This document shows positions 30,905-41,771 of a stretch of DNA of 42,066 bases, in pieces. Origin of the DNA: an uncultured Sphingomonas sp. (GTDB lineage: Bacteria > Pseudomonadota > Alphaproteobacteria > Sphingomonadales > Sphingomonadaceae); NCBI RefSeq assembly GCF_934560975.1, contig NZ_CAKTFO010000023.1, positions 1 through 42,066 on the forward strand, in the 5' to 3' direction. The notes under the pieces are model-generated. The model searched no databases. It was not told the origin of the DNA and saw nothing but the letters and a program-made list of their open reading frames with translations. The translations under genes and the position numbers were made by a program. Each line of letters starts with the position of its first letter. Position 1 is the first letter of the stretch.

Positions 30905-31495
30905 ATGGCGAAATCGTCCGATCAATCGGGAACGGTGATCATCAAGAAGTACGCCAACCGTCGCCTCTACAATACCGAGTCGTCGAGCTATATCACGCTC
31001 GAACATCTGGCGCAGATGACGCGCGATGGCCGCGACTTCAAGGTGATCGACGCCAAGACCGAGGACGACATCACCCACAACGTCCTAACCCAGATCATCA
31101 TGGAGGAGGAGAGCCGCGGGCAGACGATGCTGCCGGTCAGCTTTCTGCGCCAGCTGATCTCGCTCTACGGCGATTCGATGCAGTCGATGGTGCCGCAATA
31201 TTTGGAAGCGTCGATGGAAGCGTTCCGTCGCAACCAGAGCCAGTTCCGCCAAGCGATGGAAGGCGCCTTCGCCGGTGGACCCTTCGCCGAAATCGCCAAG
31301 CGCAACATGGACATGTTCGAAGCGGCGGCGAACGCGTTCAAGGCCGGTGGTGGAACCGGCATGCCGCCCTTTGCCGCACCGCAGCCGCAGCAGCCGGCGG
31401 CGCCCACTGCCGCCTCGACGGGTGGTGACGACCTGTCATCGCTCAAGGACCAACTGGCACAGATCCAGGAAAAGCTGAACAAGCTGGGGAGCTAA
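30905..31495 (+). CDS. phaR: Polyhydroxyalkanoate synthesis repressor PhaR
   Basis: The start is ATG 30905 (MAKSSDQSGTVIIKKYANRR), 12 bases after GAGGAG. The 196-aa protein has the PHB/PHA accumulation regulator DNA-binding domain (KKYANRRLYNTESSSYITL), then HNVLTQIIMEEESRGQTMLP and FLRQLISLYGDSMQ of the PHB-binding part. An Ala/Pro/Gln-rich stretch follows, then a short coiled-coil tail (SLKDQLAQIQEKLNKLGS). PhaR represses PHA synthesis and phasin genes and releases DNA when it binds PHB granules. It diverges from the PhaC-like gene. Its last 60 bases overlap, on the opposite strand, the end of a membrane protein gene. Confidence 0.94.
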   Translation: MAKSSDQSGTVIIKKYANRRLYNTESSSYITLEHLAQMTRDGRDFKVIDAKTEDDITHNVLTQIIMEEESRGQTMLPVSFLRQLISLYGDSMQSMVPQYLEASMEAFRRNQSQFRQAMEGAFAGGPFAEIAKRNMDMFEAAANAFKAGGGTGMPPFAAPQPQQPAAPTAASTGGDDLSSLKDQLAQIQEKLNKLGS

Positions 31496-33019
31496 GCAAC
31501 ACCCGCTGGCCGCGCACTGGGGGGTGAACGGCCAGCGCCGGCGGCGCTGCCGCGGCAGCGTGAAACCCGCGAGCAGGCACGCGAACAGCAGGCTGATCGC
31601 CGCCCCGAGCCGCTCCGCCGGCACATGCTCCACCGACACGGCACAGCCAAGGGGTGGGGAGAAGACCAGCGGGCTTTCGGGATTGCGCGCTAGATTGGTC
31701 ACCCGCCCGTCGGCGCAGCGTGCCTTGAGCGAGGGGAAGGGGAATGTGGACGCCGGGTGACGACCTGCCGATACTACTGCCTGGCGGATCGCATCCACCC
31801 GCGCCGTCCGCTCCGGTCCGACAGCGCCGATGGGAAGATATTCGATCACGTCCTGCCGGCCCGGTACCGGCAGCGGCTGCATCGGATCGCCACCCATGGG
31901 GTTTGCGGGATTGATCATCAAAAAGGTGAAACCCAGCAGCGGGCTGAGCATGGCCGTGGCGATCACGGGAGAGCCGCGGTAGCAGGCGGCTACAGTCACC
32001 ACTCCGAATTCGGCGAGCGCCAGTGCGCGCCACGGAAATTGCACGGCTTTCAGCACCGGCAGCGACCAGACGCCGGGGATCAGGCCTGCGACGATCGCAC
32101 AGACAACGATCGTCCACAGCGGCCAGAAGGGCAGGGATCGCCGCGACAGGACCAGTGCCGCCAGTGCCGTACAGAGTGCCAGTCCGGCGAACATCAGCAC
32201 ATAGCTGGTGCTGGGCCATGCCTGGGGATGCAGGATGCTCCAACTGCCCGGCTGCAGGAACCGCACTGACCAGAGCGCCGCAACGGAGCTATGATGCTGC
32301 AAGGTCAAGGCCGGCAGCAGGTAGATGGCAGCCAGGCCGATGCCGCATGTTACGCCCTGGATCGCCGGAACCAGCTTGCGCCAGTCCGCTCGGGCGTACC
32401 AGACGGCGGCAGGGACAATCAGCAGCGCGCTGACGATCACTGCCGTGGGCAGGTGCGTCATGGCCAGCGCGGCATAGGGCAGCGCCAGGCGCGCGCTGCC
32501 GCCTCCCTCCGTCGACCGCCGTAGCCCAAGCGCAACCAGCGGGATCAGGGCAAAGGCGCAGAACTCCGCCAGCGCCCCGCGCCCGTAAAAGTCCATCACG
32601 TGGTAGGGCATGACCATGTAGAGCCCAGCGCCGACCAAGGGGGCCGGCGCATCCCGCTTCAGCCAGGCATACATGGCGAACCCGGACCCGAGCCAGGCGG
32701 CGCCAAACGCCGCCATCAAAGCGGCGTAGGTGGGCAGACCCGCCAGCCCGAACAGTCCCGCCAGATGGAAGGACAAGGGCGCGTAAAAGTAGAAAACCGG
32801 CGCGCCGAGCCCGCCGAATGACAACGGCAGCCAGCGCGGATACGGATTGCCGGCGCGCAACCCGGCCGTGAACTGTTCCAGCCAGACCCGGTCGATCCAG
32901 AAGCTGTCATGGCTCATCGGCGCCGCGATCAATGCTGGCGTCATCAGGCCCAGCATCAGCAGCACGAGCAGCAGAAACCGGCCGCGCCCTCCAAATATCC
33001 GGGTCAGGTCGGCCGGCAC
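31436..33019 (-). CDS. Polytopic membrane protein, possible GT-C-type glycosyltransferase
   Basis: This 527-aa protein has about ten hydrophobic segments. After the first one, a loop holds SHDSFWIDRVWLEQFTAGL, then NPYPRWLPLSFGGLGAPVFYFYAP. An early acidic loop before many membrane segments resembles GT-C lipid-linked-sugar transferases, and proteins of this kind are often labelled 6-pyruvoyl-tetrahydropterin synthase-related. I do not recognise a precise family. It starts at GTG 33019 directly after the CpaF stop (TAAGTG), so it is coupled to cpaF. The C-terminal 20 residues are encoded antisense to phaR (31436-31495) and look unlike the rest (QLFLDLCQLVLER), suggesting a stop-loss extension. 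Confidence 0.7.
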   Translation of the reverse strand: MPADLTRIFGGRGRFLLLVLLMLGLMTPALIAAPMSHDSFWIDRVWLEQFTAGLRAGNPYPRWLPLSFGGLGAPVFYFYAPLSFHLAGLFGLAGLPTYAALMAAFGAAWLGSGFAMYAWLKRDAPAPLVGAGLYMVMPYHVMDFYGRGALAEFCAFALIPLVALGLRRSTEGGGSARLALPYAALAMTHLPTAVIVSALLIVPAAVWYARADWRKLVPAIQGVTCGIGLAAIYLLPALTLQHHSSVAALWSVRFLQPGSWSILHPQAWPSTSYVLMFAGLALCTALAALVLSRRSLPFWPLWTIVVCAIVAGLIPGVWSLPVLKAVQFPWRALALAEFGVVTVAACYRGSPVIATAMLSPLLGFTFLMINPANPMGGDPMQPLPVPGRQDVIEYLPIGAVGPERTARVDAIRQAVVSAGRHPASTFPFPSLKARCADGRVTNLARNPESPLVFSPPLGCAVSVEHVPAERLGAAISLLFACLLAGFTLPRQRRRRWPFTPQCAASGCCLAPQLVQLFLDLCQLVLER

Positions 33020-34507
33020 TTACAGGCACGCTTCCAGGAACGGCTGGTCGAAGCCGAACTGCTTGGCCTTGTCGAGCGTGTAGGGGCGCAGGCCCATGGA
33101 ACGATATTCGCCGATGATCTTGCCGTCGGAGCCCTCATCGAGAAACTCGAACTTGAACAATTCCTGCGTGACGATGACGTTGCCTTCCATCCCGATCACC
33201 TCGGTGATGTTGGTGACACGGCGGCTGCCGTCACGCAGGCGCTTCACCTGGACGATCAGGTCGACCGAGTCCGCGATCTGGCGGCTGATCGCTTCCTTGG
33301 GCACCTTGATGTCGCTCATCATCACCATATTTTCCATGCGCGCCAAGCATTCGCGCGGGCTGTTGGAGTGGAGCGTGGCCATCGAGCCGTCATGGCCGGT
33401 GTTCATCGCCGCGAGCAGGTCGAAACATTCGGAGCCACGAATTTCGCCCAGGATGATGCGGTCGGGGCGCATACGCAGCGCGTTCTTGACCAGGTCGCGG
33501 ATCGCGATCTCACCCTGACCCTCCAGATTGGCGGGGCGGGTTTCCAGCGGCAGCCAGTGCGGCTGTTGCAGGCGGAGTTCGGCCGCATCCTCGATCGTCA
33601 GCACGCGCTCGCCCGGATCGATCATTTTGGAAATCGCGTTCAGCATCGTCGTCTTGCCCGAGCCGGTACCGCCCGAGATGACGATGTTGAAGCGGCTCGC
33701 TCCAGCGATCTTCAGGGTGGTCGCCATCTTGTCCGACATGCTGCCGCCCTTGGCCATCATGTCGAGCGTGATCGGCTTGGCGGAGAATTTACGGATGGAG
33801 ATGGCGGTGCCGCGCAGCGACAGCGGCGGCACGATCACGTTGACGCGGCTGCCGTCCTGGAGGCGCGCGTCAGCGAGCGGGGTGGTCTGATCCACGCGAC
33901 GGCCGACCTTGCTGACGATGCGCTGGGCGATCTGGAACAGATGCTCCTCGTCGCGGAACTGGATCTGCGCCAGTTCCAGCTTGCCCTTGCGTTCGACATA
34001 GGTCTGGTCGGGACCGTTGACCATGATGTCGCTGACCAGCGGATCGGCCAGCAATTCCTCCAGCGGCCCCAGGCCGAGCAGTTCGTCGACCAACACCTTT
34101 TCCAGCGCGAACTGCTCGCGTCGGTTCAGGGTGATCTTCAGTTCGGCCAGAACCTCGCCCACGATCGGGCGGAATTCCTCGGCCAGTTCTTCCTTGTTGA
34201 GGGTGGCCGCCGCCTCGGGGTCGATGCGCTCCAGCAGGCGCGGCAGCACCTGTTCCTTGATCTTGTGGACCGAGGCCTCGAAGCCTTGCGGGGCGGAATT
34301 GCCTGCCTCTCCCGAAGCCGCGACCCGATCGGCCAGCCGCGCCATTGCGTCGAGCGGCGCCGACGGGCCGGATGTCAGGACCGTCTCGAACGGCGGGAAC
34401 TGGCCGCCGCCCTCAAGCCCGCTACCGCTTTGCATCGGCTTGGCCACGCCGAATGCCGGCCGCGCGCCACTGGTCCCGATCCCACCTCTACGCCCGAACG
34501 CGCTCAT
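33020..34507 (-). CDS. cpaF: CpaF-family secretion/pilus assembly ATPase
   Basis: This 495-aa hexameric ATPase of the type II/IV secretion family has a Gly/Pro-rich N-terminus and a helical region. The core carries VSDIMVNGPDQTYVERKGKL, RVDQTTPLADARLQDGSR, Walker A SGGTGSGKTT (278-287), VLTIEDAAEL (Asp box), RPDRIILGEIRG (Walker B) and a His box in TGHDGSMATLHSNSP. CpaF powers Flp (Tad) pilus assembly, but no other cpa/tad genes are in the window. A ribosome binding site GAGGGG lies just before the ATG. It is immediately followed by the membrane protein gene. Loci with an isolated cpaF are known, and its partner machinery may be elsewhere. Confidence 0.92.
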   Translation of the reverse strand: MSAFGRRGGIGTSGARPAFGVAKPMQSGSGLEGGGQFPPFETVLTSGPSAPLDAMARLADRVAASGEAGNSAPQGFEASVHKIKEQVLPRLLERIDPEAAATLNKEELAEEFRPIVGEVLAELKITLNRREQFALEKVLVDELLGLGPLEELLADPLVSDIMVNGPDQTYVERKGKLELAQIQFRDEEHLFQIAQRIVSKVGRRVDQTTPLADARLQDGSRVNVIVPPLSLRGTAISIRKFSAKPITLDMMAKGGSMSDKMATTLKIAGASRFNIVISGGTGSGKTTMLNAISKMIDPGERVLTIEDAAELRLQQPHWLPLETRPANLEGQGEIAIRDLVKNALRMRPDRIILGEIRGSECFDLLAAMNTGHDGSMATLHSNSPRECLARMENMVMMSDIKVPKEAISRQIADSVDLIVQVKRLRDGSRRVTNITEVIGMEGNVIVTQELFKFEFLDEGSDGKIIGEYRSMGLRPYTLDKAKQFGFDQPFLEACL

Positions 34508-34596
34508 GCTTACCCCTCATGATCCGACCCGCAGTCGGGAGAGGTGGTCAATAACGTGGAAACCTTGACGCGGATTTAAGGCCGATCGTCCGTGGT

Positions 34597-34860
34597 TCAG
34601 GCGATGTCGCTGGATGCCTCTGCCAGAACGGTCAGGCCGGTGGCGCTGACCTCAGCGAAGCCGCCTTCCACATGGATGCGGGCGGCGACGTTGTTCGGGC
34701 CGGAAAAAACGGTGATCTCGCCGTTGCGGACCACCGACATGAGCGGCGCATGGGCCTCCAGCACGCCGAAATCGCCTTCGGTGCCGGGGACGACCACCAT
34801 GTGGACATCTTCCGAGCGGACCAGCTTTTCCGGTGTGACGAGTTCGAAGTGGAGAGCCAT
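34597..34860 (-). CDS. atpC: F1F0 ATP synthase epsilon subunit (short form)
   Basis: This 87-aa protein has the N-terminal beta-sandwich of epsilon (ELVTPEKLVRSEDVHMVVVPG, GDFGVLEAHAPLM and a VEGGFAEV strand). It ends before the two-helix C-terminal domain present in E. coli epsilon (139 aa), so the inhibitory hairpin is absent. Short epsilon is usual in alphaproteobacteria, where a separate zeta protein inhibits hydrolysis. The start overlaps the stop of the small zinc-finger-like gene (TAATG). It is the last gene of the F1 operon. 89 bases without a clear terminator separate it from cpaF. Confidence 0.93.
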   Translation of the reverse strand: MALHFELVTPEKLVRSEDVHMVVVPGTEGDFGVLEAHAPLMSVVRNGEITVFSGPNNVAARIHVEGGFAEVSATGLTVLAEASSDIA

Positions 34861-35041
34861 TACCGTTCCTTGATCGCGCTGTCGAAAGCGCGGGTGGCTG
34901 CCTCGAACTTGTCGCGACAGCCGGGATTGCAGAAGCCGACCACTGCGCCTTGGTACACGGTCAGCGCATCCGCCGCGATCGGATCACCCGACCACGGACA
35001 GACTTGGTTGACCGCATCTTCCAGGCGCAGCGGCGCGAGCA

Positions 35042-35042
<1 letters not shown>
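34860..35042 (-). CDS. Small YHS/TRASH-like Cys protein inside the atp operon
   Basis: This 60-aa protein overlaps atpD upstream (ATGA) and atpC downstream (TAATG), so it is translated as part of the F1 operon. It has CPWSGDPI (15-22; Cys15) and GFCNPGCRDKFE (36-47; Cys38, Cys42), the pattern of YHS/TRASH metal-binding domains in which a C-x-n-C-x3-C set followed by a Phe binds a metal. The rest is a short amphipathic helix. I recall similar small proteins wrongly named glutathione S-transferase in sphingomonads. Function unknown; a role in metal sensing or assembly of F1 is speculation. Confidence 0.8.
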
Positions 35043-36505
<1,463 letters not shown>

Positions 36506-36533
36506 GAGGTCGTTCCTTGCCTTCGTGTTCTGC

Positions 36534-37415
36534 TTAGAGCGCTTCGGCGCCCGAGATGATCTCCACCAGCTCGGTCGTGATGGCGGCCTGGCGGGTGCGG
36601 TTATACTGGATGCTCAAGCGATTGATCATGTCGCCGGCATTGCGCGTCGCATTGTCCATCGCGTTCATGCGGCTGCCCTGTTCGGACGCGGCATTTTCCA
36701 GCATCGCGCGGAACAGCTGGATCGCGATGTTGCGCGGCAGCAACTCGGCCAGGATCGATTCCTCGTCCGGCTCATATTCCACCGCCGCCGTGGCGCCGGT
36801 CGTGGCGGTGTCGTTCGCGGGGATCGACACCGGGACCAGCTGGACCTCGGTCGGCAGCTGCACCAGCGCCGACTGGAACTTGGCGAAGAACAGGTGCGCG
36901 ACGTCATATTCACCCGCCTCGAACCGGGCGGTCAGGTCGCGCGCAACCTCCAGCGCGTCGGTGAAGGCGACGTTCTTGATGTGGCTCTGATCGACCTGGT
37001 GGACGATCTTGCCCGGATAGAGACGCTGGATGACCGCACGGCCCTTCTTGCCGATCAGGTAGAAGCGCACGTCCTTGCCGGCCGCGATCAGTTCGTCGGC
37101 CCGCTTGCGGGCGGCGCGGACGATGTTGGTGTTGAATGCACCCGCCAGACCACGCTCGGACGTCGCGACCACCAGCAGCTGCTTCTGGTCGGAGCCGGTC
37201 CCGGCGAGCAGGCGCGGGCTGTTCGGCCCCACCGTAACCTTGGGCGCCAGGCTCGCCATTACGGCGTTGAGGCGCTCGGCATAGGGGCGTCCGGCTTCGG
37301 CCGCCTGCTGCGCGCGACGCAACTTGGCGGCGGCGACCATTTTCATCGCCTTGGTGATCTTCTGGGTCGATTTGACCGAGCTGATCCGGTTCTTAAGCGC
37401 CTTGAGGCTGGCCAC
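36534..37415 (-). CDS. atpG: F1F0 ATP synthase gamma subunit
   Basis: This 293-aa central stalk protein begins MASLKALKNRISSVKSTQKI with TKAMKMVAAAKLRRA following, the standard N-terminal helix. It ends with NRTRQAAITTELVEIISGAEAL, the standard C-terminal helix. It starts at GTG 37415 with GAAGGAAG upstream. It turns inside the alpha-beta hexamer and couples F0 rotation to catalysis. A 76-base gap containing a palindrome pair separates it from atpA. Confidence 0.98.
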   Translation of the reverse strand: MASLKALKNRISSVKSTQKITKAMKMVAAAKLRRAQQAAEAGRPYAERLNAVMASLAPKVTVGPNSPRLLAGTGSDQKQLLVVATSERGLAGAFNTNIVRAARKRADELIAAGKDVRFYLIGKKGRAVIQRLYPGKIVHQVDQSHIKNVAFTDALEVARDLTARFEAGEYDVAHLFFAKFQSALVQLPTEVQLVPVSIPANDTATTGATAAVEYEPDEESILAELLPRNIAIQLFRAMLENAASEQGSRMNAMDNATRNAGDMINRLSIQYNRTRQAAITTELVEIISGAEAL

Positions 37416-37431
37416 TTTGCTTCCTTCTCGT

Positions 37432-37481
37432 GTTCCCGCGCAGGCGGGAACCCAGGCCTAGGCTCCCGCCTGCGCGGGAGC
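37432..37481. repeat. Pair of inverted REP-like palindromes between atpA and atpG
   Basis: GTTCCCGC-GCAG-GCGGGAAC (37432-37451) and GCTCCCGC-CTGC-GCGGGAGC (37462-37481) are two perfect 8-bp-stem palindromes in opposite orientation, ten bases apart. Their loops are reverse complements, so they form a head-to-head doublet typical of REP/BIME elements. They lie within the F1 operon transcript, where they could stabilise or process the mRNA or attenuate it between atpA and atpG. I saw no second copy elsewhere in this window. Confidence 0.75.
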
Positions 37482-37491
37482 ACGGAACGGT

Positions 37492-39021
<1,530 letters not shown>

Positions 39022-39023
39022 GT

Positions 39024-39578
39024 TCAGCCTTTCATCGCAGTCGCGAGTGCGTTCAATTTGGTGCGGATCGAGCCGTCGATCTGACGGCTGCCGAGGCGGA
39101 CGATCAGCCCGCCGAGAATGGAGGGATCGACGGTGGCATCGACCGTGACCTCGCTGCCGACCATCGACTTCAGCCGCGCGGTGAGCGCCGCCATCTGCCC
39201 CTGGTCGAGCGGGTGGGCGCTGATCACCTGTGCGGTGGTCTCACCCCGGTGGCATGCCGCAAGCGTCGCGAAGTCGCGCAGCACGGCGCCCAGCGTGGCC
39301 AGGCGGCGATTGCCGGCAAGGACGCCCAGAAACCGGGTGGTGATCGGATCGAGCTGGAGATCGGCCGCGACGGCCGCAATCGCCTTTGCCGCGTCACCGC
39401 GCCCGACCAGCGGGCTGGCGATCAGGCGCCGGAGGTCGTCCGATTCGGACAGTGCCTGGCGCAAGGTCGCTACACTGCGGCCGACCGAATCCAGCTGGTT
39501 CTCGTCGCGCGCAAGCTCGAACAAGGCGGTTGCATATCGTCCGCTAAGGCTTGCCTGAATGCCGCCGGAATGCTCCAC
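39024..39578 (-). CDS. atpH: F1F0 ATP synthase delta subunit (OSCP)
   Basis: The start is GTG 39578; the open frame continues upstream to 40085 but runs into unrelated sequence antiphase to the RTX gene. The 184-aa protein begins VEHSGGIQASLSGRYATALF, the usual delta N-terminus, and ends with VDPSILGGLIVRLGSRQIDGS then IRTKLNALATAMKG, the usual C-terminus. It forms the stator link between alpha and the b subunits. It is the first gene of the F1 operon. No strong ribosome binding site is visible before GTG. Confidence 0.93.
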   Translation of the reverse strand: MEHSGGIQASLSGRYATALFELARDENQLDSVGRSVATLRQALSESDDLRRLIASPLVGRGDAAKAIAAVAADLQLDPITTRFLGVLAGNRRLATLGAVLRDFATLAACHRGETTAQVISAHPLDQGQMAALTARLKSMVGSEVTVDATVDPSILGGLIVRLGSRQIDGSIRTKLNALATAMKG

Positions 39579-39628
39579 GCGTTCGTCGTCCCCTGATTTG
39601 ATGATGCCCCGCGCCCGCCGGGTGAGGC

Positions 39629-39657
39629 AAAAGCGGGCCAGCCGATCGGCTGCCCGC
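39629..39657 (-). terminator. Rho-independent terminator upstream of the atp operon
   Basis: On the minus strand GCGGGCAGCC (39657-39648), a GATC loop and GGCTGGCCCGC (39643-39633, one bulged base) form a stable hairpin, followed by TTTT (39632-39629). It lies 150 bases after the RTX gene stop and 50 before the atpH start, so it should end the RTX transcript. The remaining space for an atp promoter is short: TTGCCT about 45 bases before atpH is the only -35-like site I see. Confidence 0.7.
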
Positions 39658-39807
39658 TCCTGTTGGGTCGCGCCTAGCAATGGGGGGGCAGGAATGCAAG
39701 GTGAGCATGTTCCGTACCGCACGACCGATGCGGCAAGCCTGCCGGAGCAGGTGGGGCAGAGGCCGCCGGGACGCCGAATGGTCGACGCCCCGGCCGCCTG
39801 CCGCAGA

Positions 39808-40872
39808 TCAGATGAAGTCGGACAGGGCGATCGAATGGGAGTCGACCGCGTCCAGCCGCACCACGCTGTCGGCAACCGATCCGCCGACCGCGCTGTAGAA
39901 CAGGTACGTGTCCTGGCCGAAGCCGATCGCCGCCACGCCGTGGTCGGGCTGACCGACCAGGGCCTGGAGCGCCGTGGACACCAGGGTCGCGGCGGTTGCC
40001 GCCACTCCATGCACCACCTCCGTGGGGTCGAAGTTGAGGTCGATCCGATCCTCGCCATGGTGGAAGTCGGTGATGCGGTCCGCACCGTTCAGCAGCATGT
40101 CGCTGCCGATCAGCGGGCTGTCATTGCCCTTGAAGACGAAGACGTCCGCGCCCGATCCGCCGGTCAGCGTGTCCGTGCCGTTGTCGCCCATCAACGTGTC
40201 GTTGCCGGTGCCGCCGTCGAGCAGGTCGCTATCCTTGCCGCCACGCAGCACATCGTTGCCCGCGCCGCCGGAAAGGGAGTCGTTGCCGTAATTGCCGTTG
40301 ATGCTGTCATTGCCATCGCCGCCGAACAACCTGTCCTGGCCCTGGCCGCCGAACAGCCGATCATTGTCCAGGCCGCCATCGATCCAGTCGTTTCCTGCAT
40401 TGCCGTGGATATAGTCGATACCCGCGCCTCCATAGACGACGTCGTCGCCATCCGCACCGGTGGCGCCGGTATTGCCGTACAGATGGTCGTTGCCGGCATC
40501 GCCCATCAGCGTGTCCGCGCCCGAGCCGCCGAAGATGTAGTCGTTCCCGTCATCGCCCTGCAACTGATCGTTGCCTTCGCCGCCATACATGGCATCGTTG
40601 CCCGGGGCGCCGCGCATCTGGTCGGCCGTGGTCGTGCCGGTGAACAGGTGGGAGCCGTCGTTGAAGGTCAGCGCGCCCCTGGAACTGGCGAGGGACAAGG
40701 ACGAGGTAGGAAAGGACAAGGACAAGGAGCCGGTGCCGACGGTAGTTATCAGTCCATTGCTGGACACGGACACATCGGATGCGGTGAGACCATTCCCGAA
40801 CAGGATATTGTCGTTGCTGCCGAACAATGCGGATTGAAGGCCGCTCAGTGCGTTGAACACGTAATTCGCCAC
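39808..40872 (-). CDS. RTX-type calcium-binding repeat protein
   Basis: This 354-aa protein starts at GTG 40872 after AGGGAGAG. Residues 1-75 are Ser/Leu-rich without clear similarity to known domains. From about 80 to 250 it has around fifteen nonapeptide repeats of the GGxGxDxLx type (GGEGNDQLQG, GGAGNDVLRGG and others) that form a Ca2+-binding beta-roll. A C-terminal part has DRITDFHHGEDRIDL and ends SHSIALSDFI, the type I secretion-like signature. No signal peptide is visible, so type I secretion is expected, but no ABC exporter genes are in the window. Function in adhesion, biofilm or enzyme activity cannot be told. Confidence 0.9.
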   Translation of the reverse strand: MANYVFNALSGLQSALFGSNDNILFGNGLTASDVSVSSNGLITTVGTGSLSLSFPTSSLSLASSRGALTFNDGSHLFTGTTTADQMRGAPGNDAMYGGEGNDQLQGDDGNDYIFGGSGADTLMGDAGNDHLYGNTGATGADGDDVVYGGAGIDYIHGNAGNDWIDGGLDNDRLFGGQGQDRLFGGDGNDSINGNYGNDSLSGGAGNDVLRGGKDSDLLDGGTGNDTLMGDNGTDTLTGGSGADVFVFKGNDSPLIGSDMLLNGADRITDFHHGEDRIDLNFDPTEVVHGVAATAATLVSTALQALVGQPDHGVAAIGFGQDTYLFYSAVGGSVADSVVRLDAVDSHSIALSDFI

Positions 40873-41168
40873 GTTGCTCTCCCTTTAAGGTGCCGTCGTC
40901 TGCACGGCCTTTTCTATAGGGAGGACAGGTGGCCCGCCGTTCTATGTCTCTGGTTAAATGAAGGTTTTTCCTCCGTAACGGAGCGCACCCCCGCGAGAGG
41001 ATCCAATCGCTTTGGAGTGAATTGCGTCGCCCCGACCTTAACGGATCGCCAGGAGCAGGAGTGGCGGGAGCGCATCGGTTGCCGGCCGCCGCGACGATCA
41101 TCAGCCGGTATTGGGTGGTGCGCCCGCGAACGATCATGGGGCGGCTCGCACAGCGTCTTCGGGCAAGC
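40873..41168. other. Non-coding stretch upstream of the RTX gene
   Basis: No convincing gene is present in these 296 bases; the open frames here are Arg/Pro-rich shadows. On the minus strand a TATAGA element lies about 45 bases before the RTX start and may be its -10, with no clear -35. CTCCG-TAA-CGGAG (40971-40983) is a short inverted repeat that could be an operator. Confidence 0.4.
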
Positions 41169-41198
41169 AAAAGGGGCCACGGCTCGCGCCATGACCCC
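41169..41198 (-). terminator. Rho-independent terminator of the PEP-CTERM gene
   Basis: On the minus strand GGGGTCATGGC (41198-41188), a GCGA tetraloop and GCCGTGGCCCC (41183-41173) pair over 11 bp with two G-U pairs, followed by TTTT (41172-41169). It begins 25 bases after the PEP-CTERM stop. GNRA loop, strong stem and U-run make this the clearest terminator in the window. Confidence 0.85.
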
Positions 41199-41222
41199 TC
41201 TGCATCATCCTCGCGCCGGCGA

Positions 41223-41771
41223 TCAGGCGTTGGCGAGCGTCCGCGAGGAGCGGCGCGCGCGGATGGCGCCACCGATCGCGCCGAAGCCGACCAGCATCGT
41301 CATCCAGGTTGCCGCTTCGGGCACCGCCGCAACCGTAGTATTGCCGCCATATTGCGCTGAGCCGAACGAAAAGCCGCCGATGTTCAGCGTATAGCTGCCG
41401 GCGTCCAGCAGCAGTGCGTTTTCGAGGTAAGCCGACGACAGGATCTTGCCGTTCTCAATCTTGAACCCGCCGATCACCTTGCCGAGACTGTCGGCCAGGC
41501 TCACGCTGGTGAAGTTAATGTCGCCGGCCTTGTTCTGGCTCGTCGCCGTGCTGGTCAGGCTGGCGCTGAACAGCAGCCTCGACTGATTGAGCGTGAACTT
41601 CAAGGTGTCGGCAAAGTCGCCGCGTCCGATCATGGCGCGCCCGAAGGTGCCCGAATAGACATCGCTGCCGCCCTGGAACTGCAGATCGACGCCGCTGACC
41701 TGCTTTGCCGCGCTGACCGGAGCAGCCGCAGCCATCACCATCGCGGCCGCAACCAGGCCGCCCATCTTCAT
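41223..41771 (-). CDS. PEP-CTERM sorting-domain protein
   Basis: This protein of about 182 aa starts at ATG 41771 (MKMGGLVAAAMVMAAAAPVSAA), a Sec signal peptide with cleavage near residue 22. The frame continues upstream to 41828 without signal-like sequence. The mature part is beta-rich and contains GDFADTLKFTL, like FxDxF-type PEP-CTERM proteins. The C-terminus has PEAATWMTMLVGFGAIGGAI followed by RARRSS, that is, the PEP-like motif, a membrane helix and a basic tail recognised by exosortase. It would be exported, processed and released or anchored at the cell surface, often in exopolysaccharide-linked systems. No exosortase gene is in the window. Confidence 0.85.
   Translation of the reverse strand: MKMGGLVAAAMVMAAAAPVSAAKQVSGVDLQFQGGSDVYSGTFGRAMIGRGDFADTLKFTLNQSRLLFSASLTSTATSQNKAGDINFTSVSLADSLGKVIGGFKIENGKILSSAYLENALLLDAGSYTLNIGGFSFGSAQYGGNTTVAAVPEAATWMTMLVGFGAIGGAIRARRSSRTLANA

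Noticed and set aside
30814..30906. Longer start (ATG 30906) for the PhaC-like gene, overlapping the phaR ATG in CATG
   Set aside because: The 31 extra codons have non-coding third-base use, no ribosome binding site, and would bury the phaR leader inside a coding region. It cannot be fully excluded.
39579..40085. N-terminal extension of the atpH ORF
   Set aside because: It covers a terminator and part of the RTX gene in another frame and does not resemble a delta subunit.
40190..40620. DNA-level repeats that might be a CRISPR or tandem repeat array
   Set aside because: They are the degenerate 27-base units encoding GGxGxD nonapeptides of the RTX protein; there are no constant repeats with unique spacers.
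40914..41360. Short ORFs on both strands in the gap between the RTX and PEP-CTERM genes
   Set aside because: Arg/Pro-rich products, no ribosome binding sites and overlap with a clear terminator.
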